Of a stretch of 9,596 nt of DNA, positions 1 through 5,439 are shown piece by piece. The DNA is from Burkholderiaceae bacterium. Lineage in GTDB: Bacteria > Pseudomonadota > Gammaproteobacteria > Burkholderiales > Burkholderiaceae_C. Every line of letters starts with the position of its first letter. Position 1 is the first letter of the stretch. Both the position numbers and the translations under genes were made by a program. The stretch is from assembly GCA_023262365.1 (NCBI GenBank), contig JALRBF010000129.1, positions 1 to 9,596 on the forward strand, written 5' to 3'. Under the pieces are notes generated by a model. That model saw only the letters and a program-made list of their open reading frames with translations. It was not told where the DNA came from and did not search any database.

Positions 1-358
1 TCTGACGCTGCTCTTCACTGCCGTAGGCGTGGATGGGGTGCATGACCAGCGAGCTTTGCACGCTCATGGCGCTGCGGTAGCCGCTGTCCACACGCTCAAC
101 TTCGCGCGCCACCAAGCCGTAGCTGACGTGGTTTAACCCCGCGCAGCCGTAGCCTTCGATGGTGCAGCCCAGCAGACCCAATTCGCCCATCTCGTTCATG
201 ATTTCACGGTCAAACGTTTCGTGGCGGGCGGCCATGAGCACGCGTGGCTGCAGCTTTTCTTGGCAGTAGGCGTGCGCAGCCTCGGCTACGGCACGCTCAT
301 CGTCGGTCAGTGCATCGGCCAGCAGCAACGGGTCTTGCCAGTTAAAGGTTGGTTTCAT
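1..358 (-). CDS. gcdH: Glutaryl-CoA dehydrogenase, N-terminal part (runs off the window)
   Basis: Reading the minus strand from the ATG at 358-356 gives 119 open codons to the window edge. The N-terminus ([13 protein letters not shown]) and the segments [41 protein letters not shown] and YGSEEQRQ fit the N-terminal alpha-helical domain of acyl-CoA dehydrogenases and specifically glutaryl-CoA dehydrogenase. That family uses FAD to oxidise and decarboxylate glutaryl-CoA to crotonyl-CoA in lysine, tryptophan and glutarate breakdown, in the cytoplasm. The catalytic glutamate and most of the FAD site lie outside the window. An AAGGAAGA ribosome site sits eight bases before the ATG, supporting this start. 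The gene diverges from msrA with only 32 bases between start codons, so its own promoter must overlap the msrA 5' region; I could not pick a convincing one. Confidence 0.9.
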   Translation of the reverse strand, partial: MKPTFNWQDPLLLADALTDDERAVAEAAHAYCQEKLQPRVLMAARHETFDREIMNEMGELGLLGCTIEGYGCAGLNHVSYGLVAREVERVDSGYRSAMSVQSSLVMHPIHAYGSEEQRQ

Positions 359-366
359 GGGTAGGG

Positions 367-374
367 TCTTCCTT
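367..374 (-). promoter_or_regulatory. Ribosome binding site of gcdH
   Basis: The minus strand reads AAGGAAGA eight bases before the gcdH ATG. It is one of the few good Shine-Dalgarno sequences here and fixes the gcdH start. It lies in the 32-base divergent spacer shared with msrA. Confidence 0.7.
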
Positions 375-378
375 GGTG

Positions 379-384
379 GACAAT
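379..384 (+). promoter_or_regulatory. Candidate -10 element of msrA (leaderless)
   Basis: GACAAT matches TATAAT at four of six positions and the local TACAAT promoters at five of six. Exactly six bases separate it from the msrA ATG, so the usual start point would be the A of the ATG. No good -35 hexamer was seen. The call is inference from position and from the same geometry at other gene heads in the window. Confidence 0.4.
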
Positions 385-390
385 AGAGGG

Positions 391-966
391 ATGCAAACCC
401 TCAACGATAACCGCAAAACCATCATCCTGGGTGGTGGATGTTTTTGGTGCATCGAGGCCGTGTTGTGGCGCGTCAAGGGCGTGGAGCACGTGGAATCGGG
501 CTACGCTAACGGAGAGGTGCCGCACCCCACCTACGAGCAGGTATGCCAAGGTGACACCGGCCACGCCGAGGTGGTGCGGGTGGTGTACGACGCCACCGTG
601 CTTTCGCTACCGGCGCTGCTGGAGGTGTTTTTTGCCGTGCACGACCCCACCACGCCCAACCGCCAGGGGCACGACGTGGGCACGCAGTACCGCAGCGCAA
701 TTTATTGGACAGACCCCGCCGACGAGGCGCCCATACGGGGCTGGGTACAGGCCTTGCAGGAGCAGGCGGCGTACGCGCAGCGCCCCATTGTGACCGAGCT
801 GGCCCCGCTGCAGGGCTACTACGGTGCCGAGGCGTATCACCAACGCTACTTTGAGCAAAACCCTCACGCCGGGTACTGCGCTTTGGTGGTGCGGCCCAAG
901 GTAGACAAACTGGTGCAACACTTTGGCGCACTGGCGCGGCCCGTGCCACCCGAGCCGCAGGTGTGA
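391..966 (+). CDS. msrA: Peptide-methionine (S)-S-oxide reductase MsrA
   Basis: The 191-residue product reduces the S epimer of methionine sulfoxide, free or in proteins, as repair of oxidative damage in the cytoplasm. The family signature GCFWC lies at residues 16-20, with the nucleophile at Cys17. GDTGHAE (54-60), [11 protein letters not shown] (95-105) and the HAGYC segment (159-163) with a likely resolving Cys163 all fit MsrA, and the length is normal. The frame stays open upstream to a TTG at 349, but similarity to the family begins just after the ATG at 391, so I chose that start. AGAGGG directly touches the ATG and is too close for a normal ribosome site. The last codons overlap the permease gene by four bases (GTGA), so the two are probably co-transcribed and translationally coupled. 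Confidence 0.93.
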   Translation: MQTLNDNRKTIILGGGCFWCIEAVLWRVKGVEHVESGYANGEVPHPTYEQVCQGDTGHAEVVRVVYDATVLSLPALLEVFFAVHDPTTPNRQGHDVGTQYRSAIYWTDPADEAPIRGWVQALQEQAAYAQRPIVTELAPLQGYYGAEAYHQRYFEQNPHAGYCALVVRPKVDKLVQHFGALARPVPPEPQV

Positions 967-1922
967 CCGCCACCGGTTCGCCGCTGTTGGCCATTGCCCC
1001 CATTGTGATGGTGGTGGCCGTGGGCTGGTTGGCCGCGCGCACGGCGTTTATTTCGGCCACAGCTGTGCCCGAGCTCACCCGTTTGTTGTTTTACGTCTTT
1101 GGCCCGGCCTTGTTGTTTCGGGCCATGAGCCGCGTGGACCTGGCGCAACTGGACTGGCGCCCGGTGGTGGCCTACTACGGCGTGGGGCTGGGTTTGATGG
1201 GGCTTACCATGTGGCGCCATCGCGGCAGTGGGCAAGGCGCGGTGTTGGGCATTGCCTCGGTGTTCTCCAATGCGGTCATGATTGGCTTGCCCTTGGTGAC
1301 GTTGGCCTTGGGGCCGGCGGCGCTGGTGACGATTCTCACCATCATCGCCAGCCAGGCACTGGTGTTGCTGACGGTGGCCACCTTGGCCATTGAAACCGAG
1401 CGCGCCGCGCAAGCAGCAAACAGCGGTGGGCGCCGCGGCGCGGCGTTGGTGGCGGCCGCGCGCAGCGCGTTGTTGCACCCGGTGCCGATTCCAATTTTGT
1501 TGGGGCTGCTTTACGCCAGTACTGGGCTGGGCTTGCCCGAGTTGGTGGACAGACCGCTGCAGTGGCTGGGGGGCGTTTTTGGCCCGTTTGCTTTGGTGTT
1601 GCTGGGAGCCAGTTTGTTTCATCAGTCGGTGCGCGGACGCGCGCCGCTGGCGCTGAGCGTGGTAGCCACCAAATTGGTGCTTTGCCCTTTGTTGGTGTTG
1701 GCGGTGGGCTGGTTGGTGGGGCTGCGAGGCTTACCCTTGGGGGTGCTTACCCTCACGGCTGCCTTGCCGGTGGGGGCCAACGCGTTTGTGTTTTCTCAAC
1801 GCTACAGCGTGGCACGCGACGTGGTCACGGCAGCCATGGCCTGGTCCACTGCCGCCTCGGCGGTGACGCTTAGCCTGTGGCTTGCGTTGCTGCGTGGGCT
1901 GGGCTTGCTTGACGTGACTTAA
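963..1922 (+). CDS. AEC-family (auxin efflux carrier-like) permease
   Basis: This 319-residue, very hydrophobic protein fits the AEC transporter family of the inner membrane, whose members have about ten membrane segments. SNAVMIGLP (102-110) matches the conserved Asn...Gly-Leu-Pro motif of the N-terminal half. LPVGANAFVFSQRYSV (268-283) matches the Pro-x-x-x-Asn...Tyr motif near the C-terminus. A charged loop (about 144-165, rich in Arg, Glu, Gln) separates the two halves, as usual in this family. Bacterial relatives carry small organic acids such as malate or malonate; nothing here identifies the substrate. The start is a GTG (963-965) overlapping the msrA TGA in GTGA, consistent with coupled translation. 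It converges with the TM2 gene, with 13 bases between stops and no evident terminator hairpin. Confidence 0.85.
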   Translation: MTATGSPLLAIAPIVMVVAVGWLAARTAFISATAVPELTRLLFYVFGPALLFRAMSRVDLAQLDWRPVVAYYGVGLGLMGLTMWRHRGSGQGAVLGIASVFSNAVMIGLPLVTLALGPAALVTILTIIASQALVLLTVATLAIETERAAQAANSGGRRGAALVAAARSALLHPVPIPILLGLLYASTGLGLPELVDRPLQWLGGVFGPFALVLLGASLFHQSVRGRAPLALSVVATKLVLCPLLVLAVGWLVGLRGLPLGVLTLTAALPVGANAFVFSQRYSVARDVVTAAMAWSTAASAVTLSLWLALLRGLGLLDVT

Positions 1923-1935
1923 CCGCGCCGCGTGC

Positions 1936-2412
1936 CTATTGGCTGATGGCGCGGGCGGCTTGTACCTGAGCCTCAAAGTAGCCCTGAAAGCTGATGACGA
2001 GGCTAGAGGTGAAAGCCACGGCTCCCACCAGCAGCGCGGGCACCACGGCCCAAACGGTGAGCGCGTGGGTGGCGCCGGCTTTATCGCTTGATGCGCGCGC
2101 GGGGTTAAAGCGCCGGTTCCAGTCTTCGGGTTTGCTTAGGGCCCACACAATGGCCGTGAGGCAAGGCACCGCCACGGCCACACCCAGCAGGGGCAACAGC
2201 ACCCAAATCAGTCCGTGTGTTGTGCCCAGGGTAAGCACCATGCGCAGCCCCACCAGGCCGGCCAGCGTGACCGGCCAATGCAGCCAACCCCATACCGTGC
2301 GCCAGCCGCGCACGTAAAACTGATGCACCCCAAGCATGCCGAGCAGCAAGGCCAGCCAAACCGCAACGGTTTTGTTGATGGCGGGGGCGTCGGGTGTGGG
2401 GTGTGGGCGCAT
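1936..2412 (-). CDS. TM2-domain (NINE-type) small membrane protein
   Basis: The product of 158 residues has a hydrophobic segment (about 14-27) followed by [11 protein letters not shown] (27-37), the hallmark of TM2-domain proteins, where G-x-H-x-FY lies in the turn between two helices. Further membrane segments lie at about 47-64, 67-92 and 117-142. DWNRRFNP (97-104) follows the third, and the C-terminus ends in [12 protein letters not shown]. The molecular role of bacterial TM2 proteins is not established. I chose the ATG at 2412 because a CACAAT hexamer sits seven bases upstream; an in-frame ATG at 2421 overlaps that hexamer and would add three residues. The longer open frame to 2694 is antisense to rpsP and is not real coding. 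The gene diverges from rpsP and shares its promoter region. Confidence 0.75.
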   Translation of the reverse strand: MRPHPTPDAPAINKTVAVWLALLLGMLGVHQFYVRGWRTVWGWLHWPVTLAGLVGLRMVLTLGTTHGLIWVLLPLLGVAVAVPCLTAIVWALSKPEDWNRRFNPARASSDKAGATHALTVWAVVPALLVGAVAFTSSLVISFQGYFEAQVQAARAISQ

Positions 2413-2419
2413 GGCTGGC

Positions 2420-2425
2420 ATTGTG
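2420..2425 (-). promoter_or_regulatory. Candidate -10 element of the TM2-domain gene
   Basis: On the minus strand CACAAT lies seven bases before the ATG at 2412, matching TATAAT at four of six positions. A transcript from here would be leaderless or nearly so. It occupies the place expected for the -35 of the divergent rpsP promoter. No clear -35 of its own was found, so the call is tentative. Confidence 0.35.
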
Positions 2426-2439
2426 GCACGGCAGTTTGC

Positions 2440-2445
2440 TACAAT
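2440..2445 (+). promoter_or_regulatory. -10 element of the rpsP promoter
   Basis: TACAAT matches five of six positions of the -10 consensus and sits in GCTACAATCTGCGGTT, nearly identical to the rplS promoter (GCTACAATGCGCGGTT). The start of transcription would be near 2452, giving a leader of about 80 bases. The -35 is weak: CTGGCA at 2415-2420 is the best match but lies 19 bases away. Confidence 0.65.
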
Positions 2446-2466
2446 CTGCGGTTTCGCGGTGCTCGC

Positions 2467-2480
2467 CTGCCAGGTGGCAG
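2467..2480 (+). promoter_or_regulatory. Hairpin in the rpsP leader
   Basis: CTGCC pairs with GGCAG around an AGGT loop. The 3' arm GGCAG (2476-2480) can instead pair with CTGCC at 2498-2502, so two exclusive folds are possible. The rplS leader has a hairpin with the same 5' sequence, CGCCTGCC then GGCAG. A role in autoregulation by a ribosomal protein is inference only. Confidence 0.4.
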
Positions 2481-2532
2481 ACAACGTGTCTTGGGTGCTG
2501 CCAAACCACAAGCCTTCAAGGAACCATTTCCC

Positions 2533-2775
2533 ATGGTTGTCATTCGACTTGCCCGCGGCGGCGCCAAAGCCCGCCCCTTTTACTCCATCGTGGTGGCCGA
2601 CCGCCGCAGCCGCCGTGACGGGCGCTTTATCGAGCGCATTGGCTTTTACAACCCCATGGCCAAGGGTGCGGCCGAAACCCTGCGTCTTGAGCAAGACCGC
2701 CTAAGCCACTGGTTGGGCGTGGGCGCTCAGCCCTCGGACACGGTGGCGCGCCTCATGAAGCAGGCCGCCGCCTAA
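2533..2775 (+). CDS. rpsP: 30S ribosomal protein S16
   Basis: The 80-residue product is a complete S16, a small-subunit protein that binds 16S rRNA early in 30S assembly. It starts [21 protein letters not shown], then has [19 protein letters not shown] (23-41), the conserved core of S16, and ends with the usual [18 protein letters not shown] segment. The length is within the family range. The ATG at 2533 follows an AAGGAA ribosome site (2518-2523) at nine bases, so the open frame extending upstream to 2215 is not coding. It heads the conserved rpsP-rimM-trmD-rplS cluster and has its own promoter. A hairpin with a T tract follows 17 bases after the stop. Confidence 0.97.
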   Translation: MVVIRLARGGAKARPFYSIVVADRRSRRDGRFIERIGFYNPMAKGAAETLRLEQDRLSHWLGVGAQPSDTVARLMKQAAA

Positions 2776-2792
2776 GTCGGGCCTTGCCATCC

Positions 2793-2830
2793 AGCGCGCG
2801 CTGCCGGTTGCTGGCCCCGCGCGTTTTTTT
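2793..2830 (+). terminator. Terminator-like hairpin between rpsP and rimM (attenuator candidate)
   Basis: CGCGCG at 2795-2800 pairs with CGCGCG at 2818-2823, extended by a G-U and an A-U pair, and seven T residues follow (2824-2830). This is the layout of a rho-independent terminator, although the 17-base loop is large. The rimM ATG begins at the next base. A competing fold pairs CCAGC (2791-2795) with GCTGG (2810-2814) and would disrupt the terminator stem. The structure could lower rimM and trmD expression relative to rpsP; that is inference. Confidence 0.5.
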
Positions 2831-3421
2831 ATGGTTGCTTCACCCACGCCCTCATCCCTTGGTCAAGCCGGGGTTTTGCCCGCCGATGCGGTGGCCCTGG
2901 GGGCCATCGTGGGCGCGCATGGGGTGCGGGGCGAGGTCAAAATCAAAGCCTTTAGCGCCCAGCCCGAGGCCTTACTCGAGCACAAACGGTGGTGGCTCAC
3001 CCCGCCAGAGGCGGCCACCGGCCCACGGTTTGAACAGTTTGACGGAGCGGTACAAATTGCCTGCCTGACATGCCGCGCAGCTGGCGCGCAATGGGTGGCG
3101 CGGCTAGACGGCGTGAGCGACCGCGAAACTGCCCAAAGCTTGCGCGGGGTGACCATTTGGTTGCCTCGCTCGGCCTTTCCCGAGCCGGGCAGCGACGAGT
3201 ACTACTGGGTGGACTTGATTGGGCTGCAAGTGCACAACCGACAGGCCGTGCCCTTGGGGGTGGTGGGCGACATCATGGAAACCGGCGCCGCCCCGGTGCT
3301 GGTGGTGCAAGATGAGGCGCACGGGCCGCACCTGATTCCGTTTGTTGCCGCCTACATTGACCGGGTTGACCTGACCGCCGGCACCGTGACGGTGGATTGG
3401 CAAGCCCAATACAGCGACTGA
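2831..3421 (+). CDS. rimM: Ribosome maturation factor RimM
   Basis: RimM binds free 30S subunits and helps the head domain of 16S rRNA mature, near protein S19. The 196-residue product has the N-terminal barrel motif (VALGAIVGAHGVRGEVKIK, 21-39) and the segment DRETAQSLRG. The linker DEYYWVDLIGLQV leads into the C-terminal PRC-barrel, which ends with LIPFVAAYIDRVDL. Both domains are present. About 20 residues precede the first barrel strand, as in relatives from this group. No ribosome site precedes the ATG at 2831; instead it is touched by a hairpin and T tract, so initiation is probably weak. A GTG at 2891, just before the barrel, is an alternative start. trmD follows after 12 bases. Confidence 0.94.
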   Translation: MVASPTPSSLGQAGVLPADAVALGAIVGAHGVRGEVKIKAFSAQPEALLEHKRWWLTPPEAATGPRFEQFDGAVQIACLTCRAAGAQWVARLDGVSDRETAQSLRGVTIWLPRSAFPEPGSDEYYWVDLIGLQVHNRQAVPLGVVGDIMETGAAPVLVVQDEAHGPHLIPFVAAYIDRVDLTAGTVTVDWQAQYSD

Positions 3422-3433
3422 GCGCGGGTTGTT

Positions 3434-4210
3434 ATGCGTTTTGACGTCATCACCCTGTTTCCCGACCTGATTCACCCATGGTTGACCCAAGGCGTGACCC
3501 GGCGCGCCTTTACCGCCGATGGCCCGATGCCCATCCACGTGTGGAACCTGCGGGACTTTGCCCAGGGCAACTACCGACGGGTTGACGACCGGCCATTTGG
3601 CGGCGGCCCCGGCATGGTGTTGCAAGCCGAGCCGCTGGCGGCGGCGGTGCAAGCCGCTCAGCATGCACGACGCCAAGCGGCCTTGCCGGGGGCGCCGGTG
3701 GTGTGTTTTTCACCCGTGGGACAACGGCTTGACCAAGCCGTGGTTGAACACTGGACAGCGGGCGCGGGCGCAGTTTTGGTGTGCGGCCGCTACGAGGGCA
3801 TTGACCAGCGCTTTATTGACCAACTGGTGGATGCGCAAATCAGCTTAGGTGACTTTGTGCTGTCTGGTGGCGAGCTTGCCGCGCTGGCACTGCTTGATGC
3901 GGTGGCGCGCGGCGTACCCGGCGTGTTGGGCGACGCCGACAGTGCGCGCCAGGACAGCTTTCATCCCAGCCAGGACGGGCTGCTGGACTGCCCACACTAC
4001 ACCCGCCCCGAGGTGTGGCACGGCCCCAAGGGCGCGCAAGGCGTGCCCGAGGTGCTTTTGGGTGGCGACCACCAGGCCATTGCCCGCTTTCGACGCGAGC
4101 AACGCGTGGCCGTGACCCAGCGCTGGCGCCCCGACTTGCTTGCGCCGGCGCCAGCCGCACAGCCCGGCGCCGGGCAGGGCGCCGGGCAGGGCGCCAAACG
4201 CCGCGACTGA
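3434..4210 (+). CDS. trmD: tRNA (guanine-N1)-methyltransferase TrmD
   Basis: TrmD uses S-adenosylmethionine to methylate G37 of tRNAs that have G at position 36, preventing +1 frameshifts. The 258-residue product carries the SPOUT-fold features DDRPFGGGPGMV (51-62), VCGRYEGIDQR (116-126) and SLGDFVLSGGELAAL (137-151), which form the knotted cofactor site. QDSF (173-176) holds the likely catalytic Asp174, followed by LLDCPHYTRPEVWHG (183-197). All key regions are intact. The C-terminus beyond about residue 236 is an Ala/Pro/Gly-rich tail encoded partly by a 12-base tandem repeat. The start is 12 bases after rimM with no clear ribosome site, so expression probably depends on the upstream genes. 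Confidence 0.96.
   Translation: MRFDVITLFPDLIHPWLTQGVTRRAFTADGPMPIHVWNLRDFAQGNYRRVDDRPFGGGPGMVLQAEPLAAAVQAAQHARRQAALPGAPVVCFSPVGQRLDQAVVEHWTAGAGAVLVCGRYEGIDQRFIDQLVDAQISLGDFVLSGGELAALALLDAVARGVPGVLGDADSARQDSFHPSQDGLLDCPHYTRPEVWHGPKGAQGVPEVLLGGDHQAIARFRREQRVAVTQRWRPDLLAPAPAAQPGAGQGAGQGAKRRD
4166..4195 (+). repeat. 12-base tandem repeat in the trmD 3' end
   Basis: GGCGCCGGGCAG occurs at 4166-4177 and 4178-4189, with a half copy GGCGCC at 4190-4195. It encodes the Gly-Ala-Gly-Gln tail of TrmD. A related GCCGCCGGGCAGGGC lies after the stop codon at 4214-4228, just upstream of the rplS -10. Confidence 0.8.
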
Positions 4211-4236
4211 CTGGCCGCCGGGCAGGGCAAATCCGC

Positions 4237-4242
4237 TACAAT
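4237..4242 (+). promoter_or_regulatory. -10 element of the rplS promoter
   Basis: TACAAT sits in GCTACAATGCGCGGTT, sharing 14 of 16 bases with the rpsP promoter. Transcription would begin near 4249, giving a leader of about 96 bases. The -35 region is weak and falls in the GC-rich repeat copy after trmD. The promoter would let rplS be made without passing through rimM and trmD. Confidence 0.65.
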
Positions 4243-4281
4243 GCGCGGTTGATCCTCTGTTTGGCCGCCCCAACGCCAACG

Positions 4282-4323
4282 CCTGCCTTGGCAGGGAGCA
4301 CGGGGCCTTTTGCGTAGCGCAAA
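4282..4323 (+). promoter_or_regulatory. Two hairpins in the rplS leader
   Basis: The first hairpin (4282-4295) pairs CCTGC with GCAGG around a CTTG loop and resembles the rpsP leader hairpin. The second (4309-4323) is a perfect six-base stem, TTTGCG and CGCAAA, around TAG. It ends 12 bases before the GAGGA ribosome site at 4336-4340. Leaders that bind their own protein are known for other ribosomal operons; whether this is one is untested. Confidence 0.45.
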
Positions 4324-4344
4324 CACGATCGCAACGAGGAAAAC

Positions 4345-4701
4345 ATGAATCTGATTCAGCAACTGGAGCAAGAAGAAATGGAGCGCCTGGGGAAAACCAT
4401 CCCCACCTTTGCCCCTGGCGACACCGTGGTGGTGAGCGTCAACGTGGTCGAAGGCAGCCGCAAGCGGGTGCAGGCCTACGAGGGCGTGGTGATTGCGCGA
4501 CGTAACCGCGGTATCAACAGCAGCTTCATCGTGCGCAAAATTTCTAGCGGCGAAGGCGTGGAGCGAACCTTTCAGCTCTACAGCCCATTGATCGCCAAAA
4601 TTGAAGTCAAGCGCCGCGGCGACGTGCGCCGCGCCAAGTTGTACTACTTGCGCCAGCGCAGCGGCAAGTCGGCTCGCATCAAAGAAAAGCTCGGCGCCTA
4701 A
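4345..4701 (+). CDS. rplS: 50S ribosomal protein L19
   Basis: The 118-residue product is a complete L19, a large-subunit protein near the interface with the 30S subunit. [14 protein letters not shown] is the usual N-terminus. [20 protein letters not shown] (22-41) and [18 protein letters not shown] (44-61) form the conserved core. [19 protein letters not shown] and [19 protein letters not shown] complete the C-terminal half. The ATG at 4345 follows GAGGA at four bases. A separate promoter and structured leader precede it, and a strong terminator lies 14 bases after the stop, so it can be transcribed as a single gene as well as by read-through from trmD. Confidence 0.97.
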   Translation: MNLIQQLEQEEMERLGKTIPTFAPGDTVVVSVNVVEGSRKRVQAYEGVVIARRNRGINSSFIVRKISSGEGVERTFQLYSPLIAKIEVKRRGDVRRAKLYYLRQRSGKSARIKEKLGA

Positions 4702-4715
4702 GGCACGTTGCTGAC

Positions 4716-4740
4716 AAGCCGCTGGTTCAGCGGCTTTTTT
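4716..4740 (+). terminator. Rho-independent terminator after rplS
   Basis: AAGCCGCTG (4716-4724) pairs perfectly with CAGCGGCTT (4728-4736) around a GTT loop and runs into six T residues (4735-4740). It closes the rpsP-rplS cluster and is the clearest terminator in the window. Confidence 0.92.
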
Positions 4741-4752
4741 CTTAGGTTGTAG

Positions 4753-5415
4753 GTGCCAAACCCCAAAGACATCCCGGGCCAGCCGTTGGCTGAGCCGCAC
4801 CACATGGTGGACCCTTGGCGCCTAAGTGCCCAGGGCCTGCGCGCCCACTTTGCCCGTGCCCCCGACTGGGAGCCAGAGACGCGCCAAGAGCCCCTACTCA
4901 AGCCCGGCACCACGCCCCGCGACGCCGCGGTGCTCATGGCGCTTGTGCCGCGACAAGAGATGATGCTGGTGCTCACCCAGCGTCCAGCGGGCATGGCGAC
5001 CCACGCCGGGCAGGTGGCGTTGCCCGGCGGCAAGGTGGACGCCACCGACGCGTCGGCCGTGGCTGCGGCCTTGCGTGAGGCAAACGAGGAAATTGGTTTG
5101 ATGCCCAAGCACGCCGAGGTGTTGGGGGCGCTGCCGACTTACCTCACGGGAACGGGTTTTCGCGTCACGCCTGTGGTGGCCTTGGTATCGCCACAGGCCC
5201 GCTGGCGGCCGCACCCACGCGAGGTGGACGAGGTGTTTGAGGTGCCCATGTCGCACCTGATGAACCCCAGACACCATTACCGCCACGCGGTACTGCCCTC
5301 GGGGGTGCCGCGGGCGTGGTGGTCTATACCCTACCAAGACGGGGCGATGGAGCGCTTTATTTGGGGCGCCACGGCGGGGATGCTGCGCAATTTGTACCGC
5401 TACTTACTGGCCTAG
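4753..5415 (+). CDS. NUDIX hydrolase, CoA pyrophosphatase (NudL-type)
   Basis: The 220-residue product fits the CoA diphosphatase branch of NUDIX hydrolases, which cleave CoA and its derivatives to phosphopantetheine and 3',5'-ADP using divalent metal. LTQRPAGMATHAGQVALPGG (74-93) is the subfamily motif that precedes the NUDIX box. The box proper ends in ALREANEEIGL (106-116), with metal-binding Glu109, Glu112 and Glu113. The arginine common in the first motif (LTxRSxxLRxH) is Ala here, a position that varies in the family. I start at the GTG at 4753 because the N-terminal region before ATG 4804 is short and plausible, but the ATG is possible. It begins 12 bases after the rplS terminator and I see no promoter, so it may rely on read-through. 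Confidence 0.85.
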   Translation: MPNPKDIPGQPLAEPHHMVDPWRLSAQGLRAHFARAPDWEPETRQEPLLKPGTTPRDAAVLMALVPRQEMMLVLTQRPAGMATHAGQVALPGGKVDATDASAVAAALREANEEIGLMPKHAEVLGALPTYLTGTGFRVTPVVALVSPQARWRPHPREVDEVFEVPMSHLMNPRHHYRHAVLPSGVPRAWWSIPYQDGAMERFIWGATAGMLRNLYRYLLA

Positions 5416-5427
5416 TGGCGGGCTGGG

Positions 5428-5433
5428 TATCAT
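5428..5433 (+). promoter_or_regulatory. Candidate -10 element of the CobD/CbiB-like gene (leaderless)
   Basis: TATCAT matches five of six -10 positions and stands exactly six bases before the ATG at 5440, as for msrA and orn. It lies in the 24-base gap after the NUDIX stop codon. No -35 was recognised. Confidence 0.4.
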
Positions 5434-5439
5434 CGGGCC

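Noticed and set aside
506..1078. Minus-strand open frame of 190 codons opposite msrA
   Set aside because: Arg/Ala/Pro-rich shadow of msrA; no start signal and no homology that I recognise.
864..1622. Long minus-strand open frame, rich in Gln, His and Arg, opposite msrA and the permease
   Set aside because: Its composition is what the antisense of a GC-rich membrane-protein gene gives, and no family features are visible. The plus-strand genes are clear.
1923..1935. Possible bidirectional terminator between the permease and the TM2 gene
   Set aside because: Only 13 bases, with no stem of useful length and no T tract on either strand.
2215..2532. Upstream in-frame extension of rpsP
   Set aside because: S16 begins at the ATG at 2533, with a ribosome site, and a promoter lies inside the extension.
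3997..4803. Minus-strand open frame of 268 codons across trmD, rplS and the NUDIX start
   Set aside because: It runs antisense through conserved ribosomal genes and through the rplS terminator, and it has no recognisable domain.
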